The translations under genes were made by a program, and so were the position numbers. Below the pieces are notes generated by a model, which did no database searches, was not told where the DNA came from, and saw nothing but the letters and a program-made list of their open reading frames with translations. From NCBI RefSeq assembly GCF_029543125.1, contig NZ_JARQWW010000002.1, forward strand, positions 806,001-870,000: DNA of 64,000 nucleotides, in the 5' to 3' direction. Origin of the DNA: Caulobacter segnis. Lineage in GTDB: Bacteria; Pseudomonadota; Alphaproteobacteria; Caulobacterales; Caulobacteraceae. Shown one piece after another: positions 18,104 to 25,576 of this stretch (the first letter of the stretch is position 1; every line of letters starts with the position of its first letter).

Positions 18104-20044
18104 TCAGGCCGGCTTGGCGACCTGGGCGAGGGCGGCGGCGATCTGGCCGACGTTATAAGGCTTGCGGATGATCGGGGCGTCGAAGCCCATGGGCGCGGCG
18201 CGGTCGGCATAACCGGTGGCGAAAACGAAGGGCACGCCGCGGGCGCGCAGGGCCTCGGCCGCCGGGGCCACGGACAGGCCGTCCAGATTGGCGTCAAGGA
18301 CAGCGGCGTCGAGCGGCAGGCTGGTCATGCCCATGGCCTCGTCCAAGGTCGCGGCGACGCCGGCCACCTTGGCGCCGAGCTCGGTGAGTCCGGCCTCCAG
18401 CTCCATGGCCAGCAGGACGGAATCCTCAACGATCAGCAGGCGCAGGCCCTTTACGTCCGTACGGTTGCTCGAGGTCGGACCAGAGGGCGAAAACTCCGCC
18501 GCGATCTGATCGGCCACGTGTTCGGCCTCGAAGGCTTCGTCGGAGCTGCGGCGCTCGCCGATGGCGTGGGCCGAGGCCTCGATCCGCGCGGCGACGCCGG
18601 AGGGGCGGTAGTCGATCTCAACCTGGCCGCCCAGTTCACGGCCGGCCACGTCGGACAGCAGGGTGGCGCCGAAGCCGCGTTCGCTGGCCGGGGCGCTGAC
18701 GCGGGGGCCGCCGCTTTCGATCCAGTCGAGAATGAAGCCGCCCGAGGATGAAATCCGCCAGGCCACGTCCACGCGGCCCATCTCCACCGACAGGGCGCCG
18801 TACTTCACGGCGTTGATCGCCAGTTCGTGCAGGGCCAGGGACAGGGCGCTGGCGGCGCGCGGGGTGAGGAACAACTCGGGTCCGTCCCAACGGGTCTGGA
18901 GCGGGGCGAGGCCGCCCAGCTCGGCGCCGACGATGTCGCTGAGCATGGCCCCGCGCCAGCGGGTGGCGGTCAGCAGGTCGTGGGCCGAGGCCATGGACTT
19001 GAGACGGCCCTGGAAGGTCTTGAGGAAGCTGTCGAGGGAGCCGCTGCGCCGGGCCGACTGCACCGCCAGGGACTGCACCGCCGCCAGGACGTTCTTCACC
19101 CGGTGGTCGAGTTCGGCGAGCAGGGCCTGGAGACGTTCCTCCTCGCGTTTGCGGTCGTCGATGTCCTGGGTGACGCCGATCACCCGTTCGGCGACGTGGC
19201 CTGTTCCATACAGGACGACGCCGGCGGTGTAGCGCCAGGATGGGCGGCTGCCCGGTTCGCGCACATGCCGATACTCGACCTCATAGACGCCGGTCTCGTC
19301 GATCGCGTGCTGGATGGCCCGGGTGACAAGGTCCTGATCGTCCGGATGGACCATGCCGCGCAGGCGTTCGCCCTGTTCGGCGGCCATCAGGCCTGAAGGA
19401 TAGTCGAGCAACGCGGCGGTGCGGTCGCTGAGGATCACCTGATCCTTGGCCAGGTCCCACTCGTATTCGCCCATGCGGGCGGCCTGCAGGGCGAGGTGGA
19501 CGCGCTGTTCGTCCAGACGATGGCGGGCCGCCGTGGCGGCGGTCTCCACATCGCGGTTGAACTCCTCCATGGCCAGATCGGCCAGATCGGCGAGCGCCGC
19601 CTCCATCTCGGGGGTGGCGGGGGGGTGGGGCTCCGGGTCGCCCAGGGCCAGCAGGCCGATCATCTCGCCCTTGCGGGTGAACAGCGGCGCGCAGGCATAG
19701 AAGCGGGCGTCGACGGCCGGCAGCTCCTTCACGAGGGGGCCGAAGACCGGATCGGCGTGAAGGTCGCCGCAGACCACCTGTTCGCGTCGGCGCAGCATGC
19801 GCTCGCCCAGGGTGCCGGCGCGAGGATGCTCGTTGATGGGAAGGCCGACCTGGGCCTTGAACCAAAGGCGGTCGGCGTCGATCAGGACGATGGCGGCGCG
19901 GGGACAGCGGAACACCGCGGCGGCGGTGCGCACGATGCGGTCGAACCGAGGATCGGGCTCGCTGTCCAGTATGCCCATGTCATACAGGGCGCGCAGGCGG
20001 TCCGCCTCATCCGCCCCGGTGGCGGGTTCACCATGATCGTCCAT
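18104..20044 (-). CDS. GAF-PAS-HWE hybrid histidine kinase with C-terminal FATGY receiver domain
   Basis: This 646-aa soluble sensor has four parts. A GAF domain spans about residues 20-165 (YDMGILDSEPDPRFDRIVR start). A PAS domain spans about 185-300 (EYEWDLAKDQVILSDR; ERVIGVTQDIDDRKR). The HWE/HisKA_2 kinase core is LAELDHRVKNVLAAVQSLA with phospho-His 314; ALHELAINAVKYGAL is the N box. The C-terminal receiver starts about residue 525 (LLIVEDSVLLAMELE), has its phospho-Asp in AVLDANLDG and ends its fourth strand with PFVFATGYAD. That PFxFATGY motif marks the FAT GUY receiver family tied to the alphaproteobacterial general stress response. Start choice is uncertain; ATGs at 20056 and 20065 are also possible. 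Confidence 0.88.
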   Translation of the reverse strand: MDDHGEPATGADEADRLRALYDMGILDSEPDPRFDRIVRTAAAVFRCPRAAIVLIDADRLWFKAQVGLPINEHPRAGTLGERMLRRREQVVCGDLHADPVFGPLVKELPAVDARFYACAPLFTRKGEMIGLLALGDPEPHPPATPEMEAALADLADLAMEEFNRDVETAATAARHRLDEQRVHLALQAARMGEYEWDLAKDQVILSDRTAALLDYPSGLMAAEQGERLRGMVHPDDQDLVTRAIQHAIDETGVYEVEYRHVREPGSRPSWRYTAGVVLYGTGHVAERVIGVTQDIDDRKREEERLQALLAELDHRVKNVLAAVQSLAVQSARRSGSLDSFLKTFQGRLKSMASAHDLLTATRWRGAMLSDIVGAELGGLAPLQTRWDGPELFLTPRAASALSLALHELAINAVKYGALSVEMGRVDVAWRISSSGGFILDWIESGGPRVSAPASERGFGATLLSDVAGRELGGQVEIDYRPSGVAARIEASAHAIGERRSSDEAFEAEHVADQIAAEFSPSGPTSSNRTDVKGLRLLIVEDSVLLAMELEAGLTELGAKVAGVAATLDEAMGMTSLPLDAAVLDANLDGLSVAPAAEALRARGVPFVFATGYADRAAPMGFDAPIIRKPYNVGQIAAALAQVAKPA

Positions 20045-20124
20045 GCCTGCGACCATAGACCGCATCGCTGTTATAGGCGAAGATGAAAACGACAAGGAGC
20101 GATAAGGCTCGCCGTTATGCTTTC

Positions 20125-20149
20125 GGAACAACCCCGGAAGCTTCGCGTT
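20125..20149 (+). promoter_or_regulatory. EcfG-type promoter for the YqjD/ElaB-like gene
   Basis: GGAAC at 20125-20129, 16 bases, CGTT at 20146-20149. This matches the alphaproteobacterial general-stress sigma consensus. The start codon is 56 bases downstream. Confidence 0.75.
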
Positions 20150-20205
20150 GAGCCCCCATCGCTCATTTCCAGCCCCCTCCCCGGGGCCTCAAGCCGGAGA
20201 CCGCC

Positions 20206-20547
20206 ATGTCCGACGCGCTCAATCCCGCCCTGTCCGACGCCAAGGACGCCAAGTCCACGGCTCGCGACGCCATCGCCGAGACCAAGCGCAGCTTCAAGGA
20301 CACGGCCAGCACCGCCAAGGCCGGTCTCACCGACGCCGCCCACAAGGCCGAGAAGGCCCTGAAGGAAGGCGCCGAAGCTTTCCGCGCCCAGAGCCGCACC
20401 TATGTGGACAACGCCGGGCAGTACTGGGACGAAGGTCAGCGCTACGTGGTCGAGCGCGTTAAGGAACGCCCGGTCACGGCCACGCTCGCCGGTCTCGGCG
20501 TGGGCGTGCTGCTCGGTCTCCTCCTGGCGAACCGCAGCAACAAGTGA
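20206..20547 (+). CDS. YqjD/ElaB-like (DUF883-type) membrane-anchored protein
   Basis: This 113-aa protein is a long Ala/Lys/Asp-rich amphipathic helix (residues 1-85, with repeats of the form DAxKxTAxDAI) ending in a single C-terminal membrane segment, LAGLGVGVLLGLLLANR. That architecture matches DUF883/ElaB proteins, tail-anchored stationary-phase proteins reported to bind ribosomes at the inner membrane. Its stop overlaps the GTG of the next gene. An EcfG-type promoter lies 56 bases upstream, so it is probably stress induced. Confidence 0.75.
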   Translation: MSDALNPALSDAKDAKSTARDAIAETKRSFKDTASTAKAGLTDAAHKAEKALKEGAEAFRAQSRTYVDNAGQYWDEGQRYVVERVKERPVTATLAGLGVGVLLGLLLANRSNK

Positions 20548-20951
20548 TCATCCGCAAGGTTCTGAGAACCACGGCTTCGGCGGCGCTCATCGGCGCCGCC
20601 GTTCTCGTGTCCGTCGTATCGGCAGGCTTCGCTGTCTATGCCGTCCTGGCGCCGTTCGTGGGCGTGCCCGGCGCCGCGGCCATCGTGGCGGCGATCTTCG
20701 CTGTTCTGGCCTTGATCGCTGGGCTGGTCCTGGCTGACCGGGCCGAGGATGGGGGCAAGCACCACCACCATCATCATGCGCCGGCGCCGGACGCCAGCTT
20801 CATCGAGCGGATCATCGATCTGGCCAAGGACAAGCCCATCCTGTCGACCGCCGCGGCGCTCGGCGCGGGTGTGTTCTTCATGCGCAACCCGGTGCTTTTC
20901 GCCGCCCTGGCGAAGGCTTTCATGGAAACGCGCGCGCCAGACCGCGACTAA
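20544..20951 (+). CDS. Small membrane protein with natural His6 run
   Basis: This 135-aa protein begins at a GTG overlapping the previous stop (GTGA), so the two are co-translated. Two hydrophobic helices lie at about residues 10-35 and 42-65. A natural six-histidine stretch follows in KHHHHHHAPAPD. A third hydrophobic stretch (about 95-120) comes after IIDLAKDKPILSTAAALGAG. The layout resembles phage-holin-superfamily III / YqjE-like proteins that pair with ElaB/YqjD, but I cannot confirm the family. Confidence 0.75.
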   Translation: MIIRKVLRTTASAALIGAAVLVSVVSAGFAVYAVLAPFVGVPGAAAIVAAIFAVLALIAGLVLADRAEDGGKHHHHHHAPAPDASFIERIIDLAKDKPILSTAAALGAGVFFMRNPVLFAALAKAFMETRAPDRD

Positions 20952-21039
20952 GCGCCTATATCAAGCTCGGCCTTCAGGGCGCCGCCTAAGCGGGCTGCGC
21001 GTTGAGGGCCTGTGTGCGTTCCCTCAGGAGACTTCCCCC

Positions 21040-21678
21040 ATGTTCATCCTTCCCGATCTGCCTTACGCCTATGACGCCCTTGAGCCGACGGTCTCGGCCA
21101 AGACCTTCACCTTCCACCACGACAAGCACCACAAGGCTTATGTGGATGTGACCAACACCCTGGTCGCCGAGCTGGGTCTCGAGGGCAAGACGATGGAGGA
21201 GGTCACCCTCTTCGCGGCCGGCGACAAGTCGAAGAAGAAGCTGTTCAACAACGCCGCCCAGTCCTGGAACCATGCGTTCTTCTGGGACGCCATGATCCCG
21301 TCCTACGCCGCGCCTGAAGGCGAGCTGAAGGCCGCCATCGACGCCGCGTTCGGCGACATCGCGGCCTGCAAGGAGAAGTTCGTGGCCGAGGGCGTCGGCC
21401 ACTTCGGTTCGGGTTGGGTCTGGCTGGCCGCCAAGAAGGACGGCTCGCTGGTGATCACCTCGACCCACGACGGCGAGAACCTGCTGGACCAGCCGGACCT
21501 GACCCCGCTGCTGGTCTGCGACCTGTGGGAGCACGCCTACTATCTGGACCACCAGAACAACCGGAAGGGCTTCCTGGAAGCCTGGTTCGACACCGTGGCC
21601 AACTGGTCGCTGGCCGCCTCGCAGCTGTCGGCCGCCAAGGGCGCCGGCGCCGTCTGGGCCTACCCGGCGCCGCAGTAA
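21040..21678 (+). CDS. sodB: Iron (or iron/manganese) superoxide dismutase
   Basis: This 212-aa cytoplasmic enzyme dismutates superoxide. Metal ligands are visible in TFHHDKHHKAYVD (first His about residue 26), QSWNHAFFW (second His) and the C-terminal DLWEHAYYLDH (Asp and His). The ATG at 21040 has CAGGAG about ten bases upstream. The sequence FFWDAM after the second His ligand favours an iron type, which is inference only. An EcfG-type promoter begins ten bases after the stop and serves the next gene. Confidence 0.95.
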   Translation: MFILPDLPYAYDALEPTVSAKTFTFHHDKHHKAYVDVTNTLVAELGLEGKTMEEVTLFAAGDKSKKKLFNNAAQSWNHAFFWDAMIPSYAAPEGELKAAIDAAFGDIAACKEKFVAEGVGHFGSGWVWLAAKKDGSLVITSTHDGENLLDQPDLTPLLVCDLWEHAYYLDHQNNRKGFLEAWFDTVANWSLAASQLSAAKGAGAVWAYPAPQ

Positions 21679-21687
21679 GGCGGGACA

Positions 21688-21712
21688 GGAACAGCGGAGC
21701 GATGCGGGCGTT
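21688..21712 (+). promoter_or_regulatory. EcfG-type promoter for the first DUF1328 gene
   Basis: GGAAC at 21688-21692, 16 bases, CGTT (extended CGTTTT) at 21709-21712. It starts ten bases after the sodB stop and 34 bases before the DUF1328 start. Confidence 0.78.
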
Positions 21713-21746
21713 TTCCCTTCAGGCCATAGCTTAGAAGGAAAACCGC

Positions 21747-21923
21747 ATGCTCCGTTGGGCTCTGATCTTCCTGGTGGTGGCGCTGATCGCCGGTCTGCTG
21801 GGTTTCGCCGGGATCGCCGGCGCCGCCATGGGCGTCGCCAAGATCCTGTTCTACGTCTTCATCGTCCTGTTCCTGGTGTCGCTGGTCATGCACCTGTTCA
21901 GGGGCGGACGCGGATCGCTCTAG
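21747..21923 (+). CDS. DUF1328 (YtjA-like) small membrane protein
   Basis: This 58-aa protein is almost entirely two membrane helices ([20 protein letters not shown], then [20 protein letters not shown]) with a short basic tail. It is the standard DUF1328/YtjA length and pattern, including the GFAGIAGAA turn. Function is unknown. A strong EcfG promoter lies upstream and a terminator follows 26 bases after the stop, so it is a single-gene unit. A paralogue lies at 25900-26073. Confidence 0.88.
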   Translation: MLRWALIFLVVALIAGLLGFAGIAGAAMGVAKILFYVFIVLFLVSLVMHLFRGGRGSL

Positions 21924-21949
21924 AGGCGGTTCACCTGAGAACGACAAGA

Positions 21950-21980
21950 CCCCGGAGCGGTCCGCCGCTCCGGGGTTTTT
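21950..21980 (+). terminator. Intrinsic terminator after DUF1328 gene
   Basis: The stem CCCCGGAGCGG / CCGCTCCGGGG has a four-base loop and is followed by TTTTT at 21976-21980. Confidence 0.88.
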
Positions 21981-22001
21981 CTTTGGTCGGGTTCTGGAAG
22001 C

Positions 22002-22793
22002 TCAGGCTTGGGCTCGGCGGTCCAGGGCCCAGGTGCGGTGGGGGGTGAAGTCGGACCCCGTCCAGGCCAGGGCGGTGACGGTGATGGTCGCCTCGTCCGC
22101 CTCGATCAGGTTGAAGCTGGGCGGCACGCCGCGTTCGCGCACCGACAGGGTGCCGGCGCCTACCGCATAGGTCTTCTGGTCGCCGCAGGGATAGGCCATG
22201 GCGAAGGGCACGTGGATGTGGCCGGTCAGGACGATGTCCGTCCGCGCCTCGGTCAGGGCGGCGGCGGTTCGGGAGCCGCCGCGCACCCGTGCGGTGATCG
22301 GGCCGCCGATGATTTCCGCCAGCGGGTGGTGGCAGACCACCACGCGCAGGGAGCCGGGGTCAGCCGCCTGCAGCCGGTCGACCACGCGATGGCGCTGCCC
22401 CCGCGACACCGCGCCCTTGGACCAATCCAGGCGGACCTGCACGCCGCGCGCGCTGTTGAAGCCGGTGACGAAGAGGCCGGGGCGGGAGACCGACGGCGGC
22501 CGGGTCGTCTCGAAGCAGTCGTTGTAGCGCCGCCAGGGATGCAGGATCCGCTGGGCCAGATCGAAGTAGGGCGTGTCGTGATTGCCCGGCACGATGAACT
22601 TGTCGCCGTCCAGACCGTCGATCCAGCGGCGGGCGGCGACGAATTCGTGTCGCTCGGCGAAGCGGGTGACGTCGCCGCTGATGACGATCAGATCGGCGGG
22701 CTCCCGGGCTATACGCGCGGCCGCGGCGGCCACGGCCTCGGGATGCTCGCCGCCGAAATGGATGTCGGACAGATGGATCAGGCGGATCGTCAC
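22002..22793 (-). CDS. Calcineurin-like metallophosphoesterase
   Basis: This 263-aa protein has the complete dinuclear metal motif set: LSDIHFGG (about residues 8-15), VISGDVTRF, VPGNHDTPYFD, VVCHHPL and LTGHIHVPF. It begins at a GTG overlapping the stop of the kinase-like gene (GTGA), so translation is coupled. Substrate unknown. Pairing with a diacylglycerol-kinase-like protein suggests a role in phospholipid turnover such as phosphatidate or UDP-diacylglucosamine cleavage (inference from context only). Confidence 0.88.
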   Translation of the reverse strand: MTIRLIHLSDIHFGGEHPEAVAAAAARIAREPADLIVISGDVTRFAERHEFVAARRWIDGLDGDKFIVPGNHDTPYFDLAQRILHPWRRYNDCFETTRPPSVSRPGLFVTGFNSARGVQVRLDWSKGAVSRGQRHRVVDRLQAADPGSLRVVVCHHPLAEIIGGPITARVRGGSRTAAALTEARTDIVLTGHIHVPFAMAYPCGDQKTYAVGAGTLSVRERGVPPSFNLIEADEATITVTALAWTGSDFTPHRTWALDRRAQA

Positions 22794-23668
22794 GGCGCCT
22801 CCGGGACCAGGGCGCGGAACGCGTCGGGGCGGAACTTGATCTGCGCCGTGCGGCCCAGACGCTGGGGTTCTCCGTCAAGGATGGCGGGGATGCGGCCGCC
22901 GGCCCACACCGCGCCGTAGCGCGCCTTGTCCACATGGACAGACGGGGCCGCGCGCCAGTCGCCTACGGCGGCGTGGAAGCCGAGGCGGAAGATGTCGCGG
23001 GCGCCGGCGGGGTCCACGGCCGTCGCCTCCAGGACGCGGGCGTCGTTGTCCATGATGGTGGAGACCAGGGGGCACATGAGGGTCAGGGCCTCGGTCTTGC
23101 GGGTCTTGCCGCCGTCGAGGGCGTAGCGCAGGCGGCCGGTGAAGGCGCGGCGGACAGCTCGGCGCGCGCGCTGGACGGCCAACCACAGCCGACCCTCGCG
23201 GACGGCCTCGCGGGCCTCCGCCCAATGCGCGGGGGCGCCCAGGATCGCGGCCACGAAGAACATGCGGCCGTCCACCTCGCCCCCGCTGACCGGGGCGACG
23301 ACGCCGCGGGTGAGGATTTCGTCCAGGGCGGTCTTCCAGTCGCGGTCGCCGTAGAGCTGCTTGGGCAGCATGTTCATGGTGCCGCCAGGCAGGGGAGCGA
23401 CCAGCGGACCGTCGGAACCCGCCATCTCGGCGGCGCAGCGGGCGGTGCCGTCGCCGGCCACCACCACCAACAGATCCGGGCCGGCGTCGATAGCGCGTTG
23501 CAGGCAGGGGACGACGCCGTCCTCCGGCGTGCATACGCGCCACTTCACCTCGTGCCTGGCGAGGATCGCCTCGGCGTCGGCCTTGGCGTTGGGCCCGGCG
23601 GAACCGGACAGGGGATTGACCACCACCTCGACGTGACGGATCGGCGGCGGGTTCGGATCAGTGCTCAT
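22790..23668 (-). CDS. Diacylglycerol kinase family lipid kinase
   Basis: This 292-aa protein has a DAGK catalytic fold: VVVNPLSGSAGP near residue 15, VVVAGDGTARCAAEMAG near residue 70 (the GDG nucleotide loop) and PLPGGTMNMLPKQL near residue 95. The usual GGDGT has its first Gly replaced by Ala (AGDGT). It probably phosphorylates diacylglycerol or a related lipid at the inner membrane. The ATG at 23668 is 19 bases after the stop of a small membrane protein gene, placing it in an operon driven by an EcfG-type promoter. Confidence 0.87.
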   Translation of the reverse strand: MSTDPNPPPIRHVEVVVNPLSGSAGPNAKADAEAILARHEVKWRVCTPEDGVVPCLQRAIDAGPDLLVVVAGDGTARCAAEMAGSDGPLVAPLPGGTMNMLPKQLYGDRDWKTALDEILTRGVVAPVSGGEVDGRMFFVAAILGAPAHWAEAREAVREGRLWLAVQRARRAVRRAFTGRLRYALDGGKTRKTEALTLMCPLVSTIMDNDARVLEATAVDPAGARDIFRLGFHAAVGDWRAAPSVHVDKARYGAVWAGGRIPAILDGEPQRLGRTAQIKFRPDAFRALVPEAP

Positions 23669-23687
23669 GACGCCCCAAAGTCGTGTT

Positions 23688-23984
23688 TCAGCCGCCGACG
23701 GGCGATGCATATTCCCCGAGCGCGGAAGGGCTGCGGCCCAGGGCGCGGTCGATGGCGGCTCCACCCTCGGCGAAGGAGCCGTGGGTGGCGGCGGTGGTCA
23801 GGCTGACCCCGCCGGCCAGGGCGAGCAGCACCACCAGGCAGACCAGCAGAGGCGAGTCTCGGCGGCGGCCACGTTCATCCTTGCGGCCGCGCTCATAGGC
23901 CTCGCGCACCACGGCGGCGTCGCTGGCGAACGCGTCGAGCCGGCTGGGCTCTTCGGCGGCGGGTTTCCGGTTCCAGAAACGCAT
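23688..23984 (-). CDS. Hypothetical small single-pass membrane protein
   Basis: This 98-aa protein has a charged N-terminal half (residues 1-43, rich in Arg/Glu/Asp), one membrane helix (SPLLVCLVVLLALAGGVSLT, about residues 44-63) and a short Gly/Ala-rich tail. I recognise no family. Its start lies 46 bases from a perfect EcfG-type promoter, and it heads an operon with the lipid kinase and metallophosphoesterase genes. Confidence 0.78.
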   Translation of the reverse strand: MRFWNRKPAAEEPSRLDAFASDAAVVREAYERGRKDERGRRRDSPLLVCLVVLLALAGGVSLTTAATHGSFAEGGAAIDRALGRSPSALGEYASPVGG

Positions 23985-24030
23985 GATTCTCCTCCTCCCG
24001 GCTCAATCTTGGCCTTGGAACTGTGGTCGA

Positions 24031-24055
24031 AACGCCGCGCCGCCGGGTCCGTTCC
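24031..24055 (-). promoter_or_regulatory. EcfG-type promoter for the membrane protein / lipid kinase / phosphoesterase operon
   Basis: On the minus strand GGAAC (24055-24051), 16 bases, CGTT (24034-24031, extended CGTTT). It lies 46 bases before the 23984 start and is back to back with a plus-strand copy ten bases away. Confidence 0.78.
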
Positions 24056-24064
24056 TGCCCTGCC

Positions 24065-24089
24065 GGAACCTGAGCCGTTGGGGCACGTT
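24065..24089 (+). promoter_or_regulatory. EcfG-type promoter for the glycine-zipper lipoprotein gene
   Basis: GGAAC at 24065-24069, 16 bases, CGTT at 24086-24089, 35 bases before the ATG at 24125. Confidence 0.78.
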
Positions 24090-24124
24090 CGTGGATCAGC
24101 ATCAAACTCGAACGGAGAGCTCGG

Positions 24125-24466
24125 ATGTACAGGACCTGGATCGCCCTCGCGGGGGCCGGCATGCTCGCCGCCGCCTGCACCTCGACGGGCAATGTGGAGC
24201 GCAACGCCGCCGGCGGCGCGGCTCTGGGCGCCCTGGCCGGCGCCGTCATCGGCAATAATGTGGGCGGCGGAAGCGCCGCCACCGGCGCGGCCATCGGCGC
24301 GGCCTTGGGCGGCACGGCGGGCGCCGTGAAGGGCTGCCGCGAGGACGGCGGCTGCGGCGCGCAGGTGAACCGTCGCCAGTACTATGATGAGCGCGCCGGC
24401 CGATACTACTATTACGACAGCCGCGACAGCCGCTATTACTGGGAGAACGGCGCGCCGCGCTATTGA
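24125..24466 (+). CDS. Glycine-zipper lipoprotein
   Basis: This 113-aa envelope protein has a lipoprotein signal ending in MLAAACTS (Cys about residue 18). A glycine-zipper segment follows (about residues 30-68: AAGGAALGALAGAVIGNN, then repeated GAAIGAALGG). The tail is very tyrosine-rich (YYDERAGRYYYYDSRDSRYY). YMGG/SlyB-like glycine-zipper proteins sit in the outer membrane and are often stress induced. A perfect EcfG promoter lies 35 bases upstream. The OmpA-like gene may be co-transcribed, although a GC hairpin at about 24490-24523 lies between. Confidence 0.85.
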   Translation: MYRTWIALAGAGMLAAACTSTGNVERNAAGGAALGALAGAVIGNNVGGGSAATGAAIGAALGGTAGAVKGCREDGGCGAQVNRRQYYDERAGRYYYYDSRDSRYYWENGAPRY

Positions 24467-24579
24467 TCTCTCGCAAGCGGGATCAGCTTGGCGGCGGCCG
24501 GCGTGACAACGTCGGCCGCCGCTTCGCGTCTGGGGACGATCGGATCAGGGGCCTCGAGGGGCCGGTTGAGGGGTTCAGA

Positions 24580-25035
24580 ATGCGCAATATCCAGACCAAG
24601 GTCATCTGTCTCGGCGTGGCCGCCGCCGCGCTGGCGGGTTGTTCGTCGCTGCCCATGAAGCGGTCGGACATCGTCAAGGCGTCGGCGTCCTGCCAGGACT
24701 TCACTGTCTCGATCTATTTCGACCGGGACTCGGCCAGCGTCACGCGTGAGGCGCGGGCCGTGCTGCGCGACGCTTCGTCCATGGCGGCCGGCTGCAAGAT
24801 CGACAAGGTCACCGTGACCGGCCTGGCGGACGCCGTGGGCGCGCCGAACGCGAACCTGCAGCTGTCGCAGAGCCGGGCCAAGGCGGTGGAGCAGGCCCTG
24901 GCCCGCGCCGGCTTCCCGAGCGTGGAGTTCTCCACCGCGGCGGTGGGCGACGCCGGGGCGGTCACCGCCGATGGTCAGGCCCGTCCCCTGCGCCGACGCG
25001 CCGACGTGGCGGTGGACCTGGGCGGCCCGCACTAA
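24580..25035 (+). CDS. OmpA-family lipoprotein
   Basis: This 151-aa protein has a lipoprotein signal (VICLGVAAAALAGCSS, Cys about residue 18) and a C-terminal OmpA/MotB-like domain. The domain runs from FTVSIYFDRDSASVT to the peptidoglycan-binding region NLQLSQSRAKAVEQALA and DARPLRRRADVAVDL-like end. The usual TDxxG Asp is replaced (GLADAVGAPNANL), so peptidoglycan binding is plausible but not assured. The ATG at 24580 is chosen because the signal peptide starts there. A strong terminator follows. Confidence 0.85.
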   Translation: MRNIQTKVICLGVAAAALAGCSSLPMKRSDIVKASASCQDFTVSIYFDRDSASVTREARAVLRDASSMAAGCKIDKVTVTGLADAVGAPNANLQLSQSRAKAVEQALARAGFPSVEFSTAAVGDAGAVTADGQARPLRRRADVAVDLGGPH

Positions 25036-25060
25036 CGGCGGACTTCTTGCGACGAAAAAG

Positions 25061-25088
25061 AAGGCGGCCTTCGCGGGCCGCCTTTTTT
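25061..25088 (+). terminator. Intrinsic terminator after OmpA-family gene
   Basis: The stem AAGGCGGCC / GGCCGCCTT has a six-base loop and runs into TTTTTT. From here to 25278 I see no gene or other signal; an EcfG promoter follows at 25279. Confidence 0.88.
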
Positions 25089-25278
25089 GAAGTCTGCATC
25101 ATCGAGAAAAGGGGTGCGGAGACGGCAGGCTGGCTGTCGCCAGCCTCAAGTCGGGGGGGCGTCGCCGCCTCCGCAGACATAGAAAGCATTGGCCGGGGCA
25201 AGCGTTCCCGGCGCGTGCGAAAATAATTTCAGCGGTCGGCGAGCCGTCACGATACGGCCAAGATTCAGGCGGCCGGCC

Positions 25279-25304
25279 GGAACAGCTCAAGCCTCGCCCG
25301 CGTT
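25279..25304 (+). promoter_or_regulatory. EcfG-type promoter for two small membrane protein genes
   Basis: GGAAC at 25279-25283, 17 bases, CGTT at 25301-25304. It lies 44 bases before the ATG at 25349. Confidence 0.75.
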
Positions 25305-25348
25305 GACTCGGCGATGGTGCGGAAGGTCCGCACCCCAGGAGCATCGCC

Positions 25349-25567
25349 ATGATCCGCACCTATCGCGCAGCGCTGGGCGGTCTTGTTTTCTACGACGCAC
25401 CGGAGCGTCGGCGGTCCGGCCGCCTCATGCTGGCCATGGCCGCCGGCGGCGTCGTGATCGCCGTGTCTGGCGGGATCGCCAGTCAGTTCATGCATTCCCC
25501 GGCTGAAAAGGCCGCACCGGTGCAGGTCGCCCAGACCGAAGCGCCGCTTTCATATCTCCCGCAGTAA
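25349..25567 (+). CDS. Hypothetical small membrane protein
   Basis: This 72-aa protein has one membrane helix (LMLAMAAGGVVIAVSGGIAS, about residues 27-46) after a basic N-terminus (APERRRSGR) and a short Ala/Pro/Gln tail. No family recognised. It sits 44 bases after an EcfG-type promoter and nine bases before another small membrane protein gene, so the pair is probably one stress-induced operon. Confidence 0.72.
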   Translation: MIRTYRAALGGLVFYDAPERRRSGRLMLAMAAGGVVIAVSGGIASQFMHSPAEKAAPVQVAQTEAPLSYLPQ

Positions 25568-25576
25568 GGAGTTCCC

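Noticed and set aside
24017..24040. Another GGAAC upstream of the glycine-zipper gene
   Set aside because: No CGTT at 16 or 17 bases; the proper site is at 24065.
24488..24523. Hairpin between the glycine-zipper and OmpA-like genes
   Set aside because: Strong stem but no T run and partly repeated GC triplets; not called a terminator.
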